From JBFMGD01 sp040751775 (GTDB lineage Bacteria > Bacillota > Dethiobacteria > DTU022), in NCBI GenBank assembly GCA_040751775.1, contig JBFMGD010000036.1:1-28016 (forward strand): DNA of 28,016 nucleotides. The letters run 5' to 3'. A model generated the notes under the pieces. The model ran no database searches, was not told the origin of the DNA, and saw only the letters and a program-made list of their open reading frames with translations. A program made the position numbers and the translations under genes. Shown piece after piece: positions 13,471-21,908 of the stretch (position 1 is its first letter; each line of letters begins with the position of its first letter).

Positions 13471-15322
13471 ACTGGCTTCTATACAGATCGGCATAGAAGC
13501 CGTCCATGGCCAGAAGCTGGGTATGGGTACCCTTTTCGATCACCCTTCCCTCATTCATGACCAGAATCAGGTCGGCGTTGCGAATCGTCGACAGCCGGTG
13601 CGCAATCACAAAGTTGGTTCTGCCTTTCATCAGAGCAGCCATTGCTTTTTGAATCAACAGTTCGGTCCGCGTATCCACGTTGCTGGTGGCCTCATCCAAA
13701 ATGAGGATAGCCGGATCGGCCAAGACAGTCCGGGCTATGGTAAGAAGCTGCTTTTGACCCTGGGAGATGTTTGACGCTTCTTCGTTAAGCATAGTGGCGT
13801 AACCGTCAGGCAGGGTACGGATAAAGTGGTCTGCACGCGCCGCCTCGGCTGCACGCACGACTTCAGCCTCCGAGGCGCTCGCGCGGCCGTAGGCTATGTT
13901 GTCACGAATCGTGCCGTTGAAGAGCCAGGTATCCTGCAGCACCATCCCGAACAAGCCGCGCAGCCCTCCTCGCTCGAAATCCCTGATATCGACCCCGTCA
14001 ACGGTGATTTTGCCGCCGTTGACCTCATAAAACCGCATCAACAGGTTTACCAGCGTAGTTTTGCCCGCCCCGGTGGGCCCGACAATGGCGATGGTCTGCC
14101 CTGTTTTTACTTTGATATTCATATTATCAATCACCGTCACCGCACTGCTGTAACCGAAGGTGACATTTTCAAATGTGACTTCACCTTTCGGGTTGCGCAA
14201 CACCCGGGCATCCTCTCTGTCGCGGACTTCTTCCGTCTCATCCAGCAGTTCAAAGACCCGCTCGGCGGAAGCGACGGTTGACTGAATGATGTTGGCAATA
14301 TTGGCTGTCTGGACAATGGGATGAGTAAATTGCCGTGCATATTGAATGAACGCCTGCACATCTCCGATCGGAATTCGGCCGCGGGTCACGAATATCGCTC
14401 CGACAACGCAAATCAGCACGTAACCGAAATTTGTAATAAAGCTTAGCAGCGGCATAATCATGCCGGATATAAACTGCGCTCTCCAGCCGGCGTCATACAG
14501 CCTGTTGTTCACTTGCGCAAACCGGGCGATTGATTTATCTTCCCGCCCGAATGCCTTGACGATCAGATGCCCGCCAAACATTTCTTCAACATGGCCGTTC
14601 ATTTCGCCCAGTTCTTTCTGCTGCGCGGCGAAATATTTTTGGGATCGTTTCGCTACCTTCACCGTCACCAGCAACGCGGCAGGCAGGGTGACAAAAGCGA
14701 TCAACGTCATCCAACCGCTGATCGTCAGCATCATTACCACTATCCCCGCCAGCGTGATCACCGCTGTAATCAATTGGGTCAGGCTTTGTTGAAGCGTGGT
14801 GCCGATATTGTCCATGTCGTTTGTGACCCGGCTTAAGATATCACCGTGCGATTTGCAGTCAAAGAACTTAAGCGGCAGCCGGGCCAGTTTACTGTTCACA
14901 TCGTTGCGCATATCATAGACAGTCTTTTGAGCTACTCCGGCCATTATAAACTGCTGCAGATACCCGAACAGCGCACTCAGTAGATAGAGCCCGGTTAATA
15001 ACAGCAGGATCTGTCCGATCCGCGCGAAATCGGTTGCCGCGTCCGGCAGCCCGCTTCTTTTCGCCAGGATCCCTTCGAAGATAATCGTCGTTGCCTGCCC
15101 CAAGATTTTCGGGCTGACAATGCTGAAAAGAGTACTGATTATCGCCGCCGCGCAAACTACGAGGAGCTGGATCCGGTGCGGTTTCAGATAGGCCAACAAT
15201 CTTTTTAGTGTTCCTTGAAAGTCTTTTGCTTTCTGTACCGGCATACCCATTTGCATGCCGCGGAAAGGTCCAGGGCCGGGGCCCGTTCCGTGTTCTCGTT
15301 GCTCACTCCGGGATCCCCTCAT
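13436..15322 (-). CDS. ABC exporter subunit, fused permease/ATPase (consensus-site half of a heterodimer)
   Basis: The 628-residue protein has six transmembrane helices within about residues 45-335 and a C-terminal ATPase. Walker A GPTGAGKT is at 415-422, Walker B ILILDE ends in the catalytic E544, and the switch histidine is H575 in IAHRLST. Its signature motif is degenerate: NISQGQ (518-523) instead of LSGGQ. A polar, Gly/Pro-rich N-terminal extension precedes the first helix. The ATG start has GAGGAGG 7 nt upstream and overlaps the partner's stop as ATGA, so the two are made together. Paired with the next gene it fits asymmetric exporters such as TM287/288, BmrCD or LmrCD. The substrate (drug, lipid or peptide) is not deducible. 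Confidence 0.92.
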   Translation of the reverse strand: MRGSRSEQREHGTGPGPGPFRGMQMGMPVQKAKDFQGTLKRLLAYLKPHRIQLLVVCAAAIISTLFSIVSPKILGQATTIIFEGILAKRSGLPDAATDFARIGQILLLLTGLYLLSALFGYLQQFIMAGVAQKTVYDMRNDVNSKLARLPLKFFDCKSHGDILSRVTNDMDNIGTTLQQSLTQLITAVITLAGIVVMMLTISGWMTLIAFVTLPAALLVTVKVAKRSQKYFAAQQKELGEMNGHVEEMFGGHLIVKAFGREDKSIARFAQVNNRLYDAGWRAQFISGMIMPLLSFITNFGYVLICVVGAIFVTRGRIPIGDVQAFIQYARQFTHPIVQTANIANIIQSTVASAERVFELLDETEEVRDREDARVLRNPKGEVTFENVTFGYSSAVTVIDNMNIKVKTGQTIAIVGPTGAGKTTLVNLLMRFYEVNGGKITVDGVDIRDFERGGLRGLFGMVLQDTWLFNGTIRDNIAYGRASASEAEVVRAAEAARADHFIRTLPDGYATMLNEEASNISQGQKQLLTIARTVLADPAILILDEATSNVDTRTELLIQKAMAALMKGRTNFVIAHRLSTIRNADLILVMNEGRVIEKGTHTQLLAMDGFYADLYRSQFSVLLPYSEAG

Positions 15323-17046
15323 GCGATCTCCTCCTCGGAAAACTGTGAAGCGACAATTTCTTGATAAACCGTGCAGCGCTCTAGCAGCTCTTTGTGCGTG
15401 CCGGTGCCGGCAATTTTACCTTCTTCCATAACAATGATCCGGTCGGCATGCATCACCGTGCTCACCCTTTGCGCCACAATTAATACCGTGGAGCGTGTAG
15501 TGTCCTCCCGCAGTGCCGCCCGCAGCCTGGCTTCTGTTTTAAAATCGAGCGACGAGAAACTGTCATCAAATATATAAATTTCCGGTTTACGGATCAGCGC
15601 GCGAGCGATGGCTAACCGCTGCTTCTGTCCACCCGAAATATTGGCGCCGCCCTGCGCGATGATGGCGGCATAACCATCCTGCATCGCGGTTATGAACTCG
15701 TCCGCCTGTGCGATGGCGGCGGCCAGAACTACTGCCGCTTCACCGGCCTCTTCTTTCCCGTAACGAATATTTTCGCTAATCGAACCGGAAAACAAAGCTA
15801 TTTTTTGCGGAACGTAACCGATTTTCGCCCGCAGGCTTTCCTGCTTCATCTGACGCACATCAATACTGTCAATTAATATAGCGCCGCTGTCCACGTCATA
15901 AAAACGCGGGATCAGGTTCATTAAAGTCGATTTACCCGAGCCGGTACCGCCGATGAACGCCGTCACCTCACCGGGACCGGCGAAAAATGAGATATTGCTG
16001 ACCGCGGGCCGTTCTGCGCCGGGATAACTGAAGGTAACATCCCGGAATTCGATTAAGCCCTTTTCTTGATCCGGATTAACTGCCACCGCCGGGTCTTTAA
16101 TCTCGGCAACAGTATCCAGTAATTCGTTAATCCGCATTGCGGAAGCTGACGCGCGGGGGATCATGATAAACATCATCGAAAATATGATCAGTGAGAACAT
16201 AATCTGCATGGCATATTGAATAAAAGCCATCATATCCCCCACCTGCATATGCCCGCTGTCGATCCGGATACCGCCGAACCAGACGATGCTGATCGTGGTC
16301 AGGTTCATCACCAGCATTAACACGGGCATTAGGGCCGCCATAATACGGTTAACCCTGATTGCGGTGTCTGTAAAATTGTAATTCGCCTCCATAAAGCGCT
16401 GCTTTTCCTGTTCTGTGCGGTTAAAAGCCCGGATCACCCGAATGCCGGTTAACGCTTCACGGACAACAAGGTTGATTTTATCCAGCTTGACCTGCATCTC
16501 TTTAAACAACGGGATACCCTTCACGGCGATAACGCCGATCGTAACCCCCAGCACGGGAATAACCACGACCAGCAGCAACGATAGCCTCGGGTCTTTGGAA
16601 ACCGCCATAATCACCCCGCCGATACACATCAACGGAGCCATCGCCGCCATGCGGATAATCATCAGCAATACCGTCTGTACCTGCGTGATATCGTTTGTAG
16701 TCCTCGTAATCAGGGAAGCTGTGCCGATCTGGTTAAACTCATTTAAAGAAAAGCTTTCCACTCTCGAGAAGACATGGCTGCGCAAGTCCCGGCCGAACCC
16801 CACAGCTGTCCTGGCGGACAAATAGCTCGCTACGATCATCGAAACCATGCCGCCGGCTGCTACCAGCAGCATGCGACCGCCCGTTTGCAGGATTAATCCG
16901 ATGTCACCGTTAACAATACCCTTATCCACAATCTCAGCCATCAGTGTGGGCAGGTACAGTTCGGCGAGCGTCTGCAGCAGGACCAGACCCAGCGTCACCG
17001 CCACCACCAACCGGTAGGACTTTAAATAGCGAAACAACTTAAGCAT
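15319..17046 (-). CDS. ABC exporter subunit, fused permease/ATPase (degenerate-site half of a heterodimer)
   Basis: A permease/ATPase fusion of about 575 residues, with six membrane helices followed by an ATPase. Walker A GGTGSGKS (about 366-373) and a good signature NISGGQ are present, but the Walker B glutamate is aspartate (FDDSFSSLD) and the switch histidine is glutamine (VAQRVST). This subunit cannot form a normal hydrolysis site but supplies the intact signature to its partner's site. The ATG at 17046-17044 is preferred over the in-frame GTG at 17058 because GGAGTGA is 8 nt before it. It is read first, and its stop overlaps the partner's start. The order and the complementary defects indicate an obligate heterodimer. 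Confidence 0.92.
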   Translation of the reverse strand: MLKLFRYLKSYRLVVAVTLGLVLLQTLAELYLPTLMAEIVDKGIVNGDIGLILQTGGRMLLVAAGGMVSMIVASYLSARTAVGFGRDLRSHVFSRVESFSLNEFNQIGTASLITRTTNDITQVQTVLLMIIRMAAMAPLMCIGGVIMAVSKDPRLSLLLVVVIPVLGVTIGVIAVKGIPLFKEMQVKLDKINLVVREALTGIRVIRAFNRTEQEKQRFMEANYNFTDTAIRVNRIMAALMPVLMLVMNLTTISIVWFGGIRIDSGHMQVGDMMAFIQYAMQIMFSLIIFSMMFIMIPRASASAMRINELLDTVAEIKDPAVAVNPDQEKGLIEFRDVTFSYPGAERPAVSNISFFAGPGEVTAFIGGTGSGKSTLMNLIPRFYDVDSGAILIDSIDVRQMKQESLRAKIGYVPQKIALFSGSISENIRYGKEEAGEAAVVLAAAIAQADEFITAMQDGYAAIIAQGGANISGGQKQRLAIARALIRKPEIYIFDDSFSSLDFKTEARLRAALREDTTRSTVLIVAQRVSTVMHADRIIVMEEGKIAGTGTHKELLERCTVYQEIVASQFSEEEIA

Positions 17047-17342
17047 GCCGCAAATCACTCCATTCGGTGATCAGTTAAATAACAATTAATACTGCATTAC
17101 AAATAAAATCTACCAATGTTTTCTTCCGGTTCTCTTATCCTGACTCCCGACTTTCGACTTCCTATATAATCTACCTAAACAGGCGCAAAATCAAGATTGA
17201 ATATTTCTATGTAGTAATATTCCAATAAGCAAGGCTTGGTTGGTCGGATTAGCAGGATTTCCCGGTTTGTTTAGCGAAATACTCTCAAGCCATCCGGACT
17301 GTGCAAATACATCATTTCTAAAATAAGCGGAGGAGTATATGC
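17047..17342. other. Divergent intergenic region between the ABC exporter and glucosaminidase genes
   Basis: No gene is visible in these roughly 300 bases. On the minus strand a TTGATT/GATTAT pair with a 17-nt spacer is a weak candidate promoter for the exporter. On the plus strand a perfect TATAAT lies at 17165-17170 with only a poor -35 (CTGACT, 19 nt away). A decayed 7-nt tandem motif overlaps this zone. The stretch is AT-rich compared with the neighbouring genes, as expected for a regulatory region. Confidence 0.4.
17141..17162. repeat. Short degenerate heptamer repeat
   Basis: The plus strand reads TGACTCC, CGACTTT, CGACTTC, three successive 7-nt units differing at one to three positions (minus strand: GAAGTCG, AAAGTCG, GGAGTCA). 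It is too short to be certain, but the period is exact. It abuts the TATAAT at 17165. Confidence 0.35.
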
Positions 17343-18113
17343 ATGTTCTTAAAACAAATTAAGTATCTCCTTGCTGTCTCTCTGGTTCTGTTGATTGTCT
17401 TTGGTTGGCAGTACCAAATTGCGTTTGAGAAAGAGAAAAGCAAGCAGTTGGAAAAGCAATTCAACGACCTCAACCAAATTTATACCGATACGGTAAATGA
17501 TCTGGATGAAGTCCGGGATGAAAACGAAACGCTGTTTCTCCAACTGCACGATGCCCTGATTAAGATTGATGATGTTGAAAAACGCAATGCAGAGCTGGAG
17601 TTGATTTTGTTTAATCAACGGCAGACCTACCGTCATGCGGTGGCGATGCAGGGTTCGATCATGCCTGTGCTGACTCAATCCAGTTTTACCGCTCAGATGT
17701 ATGAGCGCGCCTGGGTCAGGCTGGGAGCGCACGGGTTAAAAGGGATCGGAGATGCGCTGGTAGAGGCGGAAGAGCGCTACGGCGTCAACAGCCTCGTCCT
17801 CGCTTCGATCGCCTATCTCGAGAGTGCCGGTGGCATGTCGAAAATCGCCAGGAATAAAAACAACCTCTTCGGTTTGGGTGCCGGCGATATCGATCCTTAC
17901 GGGCATGCCATGTCATTTTCTTATAAAGACGACAGCATTTATTACGTGGCAAACCTCTTTCGGACAAACTATTTAAGCCGGGGCGGGCGCTTCTACCGCG
18001 GTGAAAACCTGGAAGCAATCGGAATCCGGTATGCGTCCGATCCCCTGTGGGCATACAAGGTTGGACGGGCCATGTCCATTATCGCCCGTTCGGCCATACC
18101 GGAAGGGCGTTAG
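17343..18113 (+). CDS. Membrane-anchored coiled-coil glucosaminidase-domain protein (peptidoglycan hydrolase)
   Basis: The 256-residue product has an N-terminal membrane anchor (about residues 8-22), a charged coiled-coil stretch (about 27-90) and a C-terminal domain resembling endo-beta-N-acetylglucosaminidase (PF01832, GH73-like). Key features are YGVNSLVLASIAYLESAG with E160 as the likely catalytic acid, KNNLFGLGA at 172-180, and later tyrosine-rich segments. It would sit on the outer face of the membrane and cleave glycan strands during growth, division or sporulation. The ATG at 17343 has GGAGGAG 7 nt upstream. It stands alone, divergent from the ABC exporter and convergent with the ferredoxin gene. 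The exact GH73 assignment is by motif only. Confidence 0.82.
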   Translation: MFLKQIKYLLAVSLVLLIVFGWQYQIAFEKEKSKQLEKQFNDLNQIYTDTVNDLDEVRDENETLFLQLHDALIKIDDVEKRNAELELILFNQRQTYRHAVAMQGSIMPVLTQSSFTAQMYERAWVRLGAHGLKGIGDALVEAEERYGVNSLVLASIAYLESAGGMSKIARNKNNLFGLGAGDIDPYGHAMSFSYKDDSIYYVANLFRTNYLSRGGRFYRGENLEAIGIRYASDPLWAYKVGRAMSIIARSAIPEGR

Positions 18114-18139
18114 GGCCTGTTCCAATCCTCAAAGCAGTG

Positions 18140-18158
18140 ATTGCGGCACCGCAATTTA
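18140..18158 (+). terminator. Weak bidirectional terminator-like hairpin
   Basis: ATTGCG (18140-18145) and CGCAAT (18150-18155) form a 6-bp stem around a 4-nt loop, followed by TTAATCT. It lies between the convergent glucosaminidase and ferredoxin genes. The U-tract is poor, so the function is uncertain. Confidence 0.35.
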
Positions 18159-18398
18159 ATCTGCCTGCTCTTTTACCGGGTTCTTACCTTCCCCTTCTGT
18201 TTCCTCTTCCACTCTGATAGCAAAATCTGGACAGTAGTATTCGCATTGCTTGCAACCCGTGCAGGCATCCGGATCAATGATCTCCGGCAAGCCGTCCTCA
18301 CCACACTGTAAATTCTTTTGCGGACAGAAGGCGATGCAAATGCCGCATTCTTTACAACGCTCCGGAAATACGACCAAGTGAAACGGTTTTTTCTCCAT
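18156..18398 (-). CDS. Small 2[4Fe-4S] ferredoxin-like protein
   Basis: An 80-residue protein with two complete cluster motifs: C15-x2-C18-x2-C21-x3-C25 (ERCKECGICIAFCP) and C46-x2-C49-x2-C52-x3-C56 (DACTGCKQCEYYCP), followed by an acidic/basic tail. It would carry low-potential electrons. The sequence resembles the delta subunit of 2-oxoacid:ferredoxin oxidoreductases (KorD/VorD type), but no alpha, beta or gamma subunit gene is beside it here, so a stand-alone ferredoxin role is equally possible. The ATG has GAGGGG about 10 nt upstream. It follows the DUF362/ferredoxin gene on the same strand after a 224-nt gap that holds a palindromic repeat. Confidence 0.85.
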   Translation of the reverse strand: MEKKPFHLVVFPERCKECGICIAFCPQKNLQCGEDGLPEIIDPDACTGCKQCEYYCPDFAIRVEEETEGEGKNPVKEQAD

Positions 18399-18513
18399 CA
18401 GCGCTCATCCCCTCTTAACCGCTTCTATTCCGAAAGTAATTGTGCAGATATTGCTTCTGCTTCGCTGACTCTCCGTTGCCGGTGCCGGGCTCAGCTTCAA
18501 CCCTACGCCGGGC

Positions 18514-18567
18514 TACCCTTGACATGAGCCGTCCATGGCTTGAGGGTACGGCATGCCGTGCCCCTAC
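18514..18567. repeat. Palindromic REP-like element between the two iron-sulfur genes
   Basis: Two nested inverted repeats are visible. GGGTACGGCA (18544-18553) pairs with TGCCGTGCCC (18554-18563) across its centre with one G-T pair. A larger hairpin is formed by TACCCT at 18514-18519 and AGGGTA at 18543-18548, with GAGCC/GGCTT pairing inside. The GGCACGGCATGCCGTGCCCCTAC type of palindrome is, from memory, a common dispersed element in several anaerobic bacteria. Spurious frames through it typically read GARHAVP, as they do here. It is probably a decayed mobile or REP-type sequence without a coding role. Confidence 0.5.
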
Positions 18568-18622
18568 CGGCCTGCCAAACGAGAGGTTGTGGACAGGACT
18601 CGATTTCAGGCGAATGCTGCGC

Positions 18623-19747
18623 TTACCGGGGAAATAAATCCACCGCTCCCCTGGGGCAGAGTTCCTGGCAGCAGTAACAACGGATACAGCGGTGCCGGTC
18701 AATCACCGCCCGGTTTCGGTCAAGTCGGATAATCTGGGGCGGGCAATGTTTTAAACAGATACCGCAGCCGCTGCATTTAATACTGTCGACACGCGGAAAA
18801 GGACGGCGGCGGTAATGCAAATTGCGGAGCCAAGAAACCGGTAAACGGGCGAGCAAGCCTGTAACACGGTCCGCAGCGGCACCCCGGTCAAAATCTTTAA
18901 TCGCGGCATCCTCCAGGGGAATACCTGCGATCCGCAGCTGCGCCGGGTCGGTGCCGGGCAAGCCGCGCCTTCGGGCCGCGGCCAGGGTGGCTACTTGTTC
19001 GGTAGAAAAACCGGTCAGAGCGGCCGCCGCGCAATCCAGCGCGATACCGTCGGGAGAAGCAAGCAGTAAACCGGCTTGACGGGGCCGGCCGCGGCGCGGG
19101 CCGGTTCCCTCCATGGCAATGACGGCATCAATGATGCACAGGCCCGGTTTAATCGCCAGGTAGATATCCAGCAATACCTGAGCGAAATCCAGGGGCAAGG
19201 GATGTTCAAAATGCAGGCGGTTTTTGGCTCTTCCGACTACACAGCCGTACATGTTTTTTACGGCTGCGGTTAGACCGGTCAGGGTATGTGTCTTCAGCTT
19301 GGCCACGTTGATCACCAGGTCAACCTGCTTCAGTTCACCGGCCAGCGGCACGATACTATTAGTGCCGCTCCCAAGGGGTACGGTTAGCTCTTCTTTAAAG
19401 GGCAGCAGCACCGCGCCCGTCTCCTGAATCACCTTTTCAATACCGCACAATTTCGCGGCTGTTTCCAGGGGATCGCGCCCGGGCCCGTCTCCGATAAAAA
19501 CCTTCCCGCCGGCGGAGCACACCGCTTCGGAGAGGGCGTGTAACAGCAGCGGGTGCGTCGTAACCGCTTCCTCCGGGGGCACGCCGGTTAAAAGGTTCGG
19601 TTTCAATAAAACTTTGGCGCCCGGTTTGACGAAGAATTCGATCCCGCCCCACGGGTTTAGCAGTTCTCGCAAATGACTGCGCAGATCTTCCAGGTGATAA
19701 CGGTTACAGCGCACAATGGAAACAAGCGATGACTGATCTCCAGGCAT
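18623..19747 (-). CDS. DUF362 domain protein with C-terminal 2[4Fe-4S] ferredoxin domain
   Basis: This 374-residue protein joins a DUF362 domain (about residues 8-300, with LLKPNLL near 47-53, GDGPGRDP near 86-93 and INVAKLKTHTLTGLT near 146-160) to a C-terminal bacterial ferredoxin domain. The cluster cysteines are C325, C328, C331, C335 and C354, C357, C360, C364. DUF362 proteins are common in anaerobes and are suspected to be redox or metal-handling enzymes; no reaction can be given with confidence. The ATG at 19747 has AAGGAG 6 nt upstream, and a near-consensus promoter lies just before it. The small ferredoxin gene follows on the same strand and may be its partner. It is divergent from the flippase gene. 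Confidence 0.85.
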   Translation of the reverse strand: MPGDQSSLVSIVRCNRYHLEDLRSHLRELLNPWGGIEFFVKPGAKVLLKPNLLTGVPPEEAVTTHPLLLHALSEAVCSAGGKVFIGDGPGRDPLETAAKLCGIEKVIQETGAVLLPFKEELTVPLGSGTNSIVPLAGELKQVDLVINVAKLKTHTLTGLTAAVKNMYGCVVGRAKNRLHFEHPLPLDFAQVLLDIYLAIKPGLCIIDAVIAMEGTGPRRGRPRQAGLLLASPDGIALDCAAAALTGFSTEQVATLAAARRRGLPGTDPAQLRIAGIPLEDAAIKDFDRGAAADRVTGLLARLPVSWLRNLHYRRRPFPRVDSIKCSGCGICLKHCPPQIIRLDRNRAVIDRHRCIRCYCCQELCPRGAVDLFPR

Positions 19748-19776
19748 GATTAACTCCTTCTATCTGTGCTGGTTTA

Positions 19777-19804
19777 ATTGTATTGTCTCCGGCACGTTTG
19801 TCAA
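19777..19804 (-). promoter_or_regulatory. Near-consensus sigma-70/SigA promoter for the DUF362 gene
   Basis: On the minus strand a perfect TTGACA (19804-19799) is followed after 16 nt by TACAAT (19782-19777), a 5/6 match. The transcript would start near 19770, leaving a leader of about 23 nt that contains the AAGGAG ribosome-binding site. This is the best promoter I can see in the window. Confidence 0.75.
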
Positions 19805-19854
19805 GTTAGTTCTACTCTTCTTGGCGCACCGTTTGGAGCATAGAATTTATTATT

Positions 19855-21180
19855 ATGAAAAGCGGCAGCAAGCTGAAAAGCTCGTTAGTCAAAGGGACAA
19901 TTCAATTAACCGTCGCGGGAGCGGTCACCCGCGTAATCGGCCTGGTCTTTCGCATGGCCTTATCGCGCCTGGTCGGAGCGGAAGGATTAGGCCTGTTTCA
20001 GATGATCTTACCGGTGTACGCGCTCTTGGCAGTTACCGCGGGCCTGGGCTTATCGGGCGCGATCACCAAGATGGTGGCCGATCGTCATGCCCGCGGAGAC
20101 CTGCCCGGTCAGCTGCAGGCGCGGCAGGTTGCCCTGCGGATGGTGACCGTTGCGGCGCTGGCGGTTTCGGCCGCTTTATGGATTGGCCTCGCTTTTCCGC
20201 TTAAATTTATTCCGGACGGCAGGATCCTGATTGCCGTCCGGCTGATGCCGGCAGCCGTTCTCTTTGCCGCTCTTACGTCCATCCTGCGCGGTTTTTTCCA
20301 GGGCCGATCGATCATGGCTCCATCTGCTTTCTCCCAGGTCGGGGAACAGCTTTTCAGGGTTCTCGTCGGGTTGGCGGCAGCCAATTATCTGCTGCCGCGG
20401 GGTCTTGAATTCGCCCTGGTCGGCCTGGTGATCGGGATTATCGCCGGAGAAATCGCCTGTTTCAGCATTATCGCCTTGATGACGGGGCGAGAAAATAGGC
20501 TGAAAACCGGCGTGCGGCAGCCGCGCTCGTTGCTCCAAGAGATGTTTTTTCTGGCCGTGCCGATCCTGGTGATGCGGCTGAGCACAGCGATTACACAGAT
20601 GCTCGAATCTTTACTGATCCCCTCCCGCCTGCTTGAGGCCGGGTTTAGCGCGTCACAGGCCACTACCTTGTTCGGTCAACTCTCCGGCATGGCTTTGCCG
20701 CTGGTCTTTTTACCGACTGTCCTGATTATTCCCTTGAATACCACGCTTGTGCCCGCAGTGGCCGGTGCGGTTGTCCTCCGGTTGCGCCGGCGACTCTACG
20801 GCCTGGTAAAAATCTCCCTGTGGGGCACCCTGGTCCTGGGAGCGTTTTCAGCGATGGGGCTGCATCTTTTTGCCCCGGCTCTGACCGGGATCCTCTATGG
20901 GAGCAGCGCCGCCGCTCCCCTGGTAGCACGTTTGGCTCCGGCGGTGCCTTTTGCCTACCTGCAGTTCTGCACAGCCGCGATTTTGCATGGTATGGGGCGG
21001 CCGGGTATCGCCGTGGTTAACGACCTGGCAGGCACTTTGACCGGCTTAGCGATCATCTACGCTCTCACGGCCAGGCCCGAGTGGGGTATTAACGGGGTTG
21101 TCGTCGGTTATAGCGTCTCTTTCATGCTGATAGCCCTCGCTGACTGTTTGGCGATCGCTCACCTTGTGCGTAAGGTTTAG
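19855..21180 (+). CDS. spoVB: SpoVB/MurJ-like polysaccharide or lipid II flippase (MATE/MOP superfamily)
   Basis: A 441-residue, highly hydrophobic protein with about 12 or more transmembrane segments. The N-terminus (TIQLTVAGAVTRVIGLVFRM then LSRLVGAEGLGLFQMILPVY) carries the GxxRVIG and GAEGLGLFQM signatures of stage V sporulation protein B and related flippases of the MOP superfamily. These translocate undecaprenyl-linked cell-wall or polysaccharide precursors across the membrane; SpoVB is needed for spore cortex formation in Bacillus. The ATG at 19855 lacks a well-placed ribosome-binding site: GGAG is about 15 nt away, and an ATT directly before the ATG would give little improvement. It is divergent from the DUF362 gene and convergent with DedA. 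The spoVB symbol is by family, since paralogues with other roles exist. Confidence 0.85.
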   Translation: MKSGSKLKSSLVKGTIQLTVAGAVTRVIGLVFRMALSRLVGAEGLGLFQMILPVYALLAVTAGLGLSGAITKMVADRHARGDLPGQLQARQVALRMVTVAALAVSAALWIGLAFPLKFIPDGRILIAVRLMPAAVLFAALTSILRGFFQGRSIMAPSAFSQVGEQLFRVLVGLAAANYLLPRGLEFALVGLVIGIIAGEIACFSIIALMTGRENRLKTGVRQPRSLLQEMFFLAVPILVMRLSTAITQMLESLLIPSRLLEAGFSASQATTLFGQLSGMALPLVFLPTVLIIPLNTTLVPAVAGAVVLRLRRRLYGLVKISLWGTLVLGAFSAMGLHLFAPALTGILYGSSAAAPLVARLAPAVPFAYLQFCTAAILHGMGRPGIAVVNDLAGTLTGLAIIYALTARPEWGINGVVVGYSVSFMLIALADCLAIAHLVRKV

Positions 21181-21188
21181 CATATCCG

Positions 21189-21908
21189 CTATTTGCGGGC
21201 AAACCAAAAAATAATGCGACGCCGGAGAGAAGCAAACGATGCTTTCCAACCGAGGCGGCGGTAGAAGATGATCGCCGTCAGTAAAAGCAGACCCAGGCCG
21301 GCCCAGAACCAGGGCGGCAGAGCAAGCAGCAGCTTGAGATATTTTAACAGCAAACCCATGAAACCGGTCAACAGCATGCTCAATCCGATTGCAAAAAGGC
21401 TGAACAGGGCGCCGCCGAGGGTTGTATAGATGATAAAAAGCAGGATGTTCATATGCATGGCGCCGGCCGGAAAAGAAATAAAAGTGCGGGTCACTCCCCA
21501 GAATTGCCCCATGAAGACGGAAAAACTACCGTACTTCTCCCAAAACGAATAAATGCGGGACTGGCGGTGCGGTCGAACCGGTCTTGCAAAAAAACGGCTT
21601 AAAAAGGTGTTTTTCAACACGCGGCCCGCCTTGATACTGATAAAGCCGATACTGTAACCGCACACACTGCCCAACGTGATCCCGGCTGTTGAAGCGAGCA
21701 GGATTGACCAGAAAGAGATTTTGCCGCTGAGAATCATACCGCCCGAAGTGATAAAGATAACCGCTGAGGCAAAAGGAACACCGGCGCTTTCGGCGAACAT
21801 GGCGGCGGCGATACCCAGTGAGCCGTACTGATTTACGATTTGGCCGAGGAAGGCAATGATCTGTTCAATCCACGCCGGCTGCTCCATCCACATCCCCACC
21901 GTTTTCAT
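21189..21908 (-). CDS. DedA-family membrane protein
   Basis: The 239-residue DedA/SNARE-associated (VTT) protein has helices around a re-entrant core. The first family motif is FAESAGVPFASAVIF, corresponding to the usual ESxGxPxPxE region, and the second is MGQFWGVTRTFISFPAGAMHMN, corresponding to the FGRxxPxxRTxxxxxAG block. It retains the second arginine but has Q-F-W-G in place of the usual first arginine and proline. DedA proteins are undecaprenyl-phosphate or phospholipid translocases or proton-linked transporters. The annotated ATG overlaps the 3' end of the ROK kinase gene by 44 bp; an internal ATG (codon 8, 21887-21885) with GGTGGGG 6 nt before it is an equally good start. It ends 8 bp from the convergent flippase stop. 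Confidence 0.88.
   Translation of the reverse strand: MKTVGMWMEQPAWIEQIIAFLGQIVNQYGSLGIAAAMFAESAGVPFASAVIFITSGGMILSGKISFWSILLASTAGITLGSVCGYSIGFISIKAGRVLKNTFLSRFFARPVRPHRQSRIYSFWEKYGSFSVFMGQFWGVTRTFISFPAGAMHMNILLFIIYTTLGGALFSLFAIGLSMLLTGFMGLLLKYLKLLLALPPWFWAGLGLLLLTAIIFYRRLGWKASFASLRRRIIFWFARK

Noticed and set aside
18415..18702. 95-codon minus-strand frame containing GARHAVP
   Set aside because: It is a spurious translation of the palindromic repeat and overlaps the end of the DUF362 gene in another frame.
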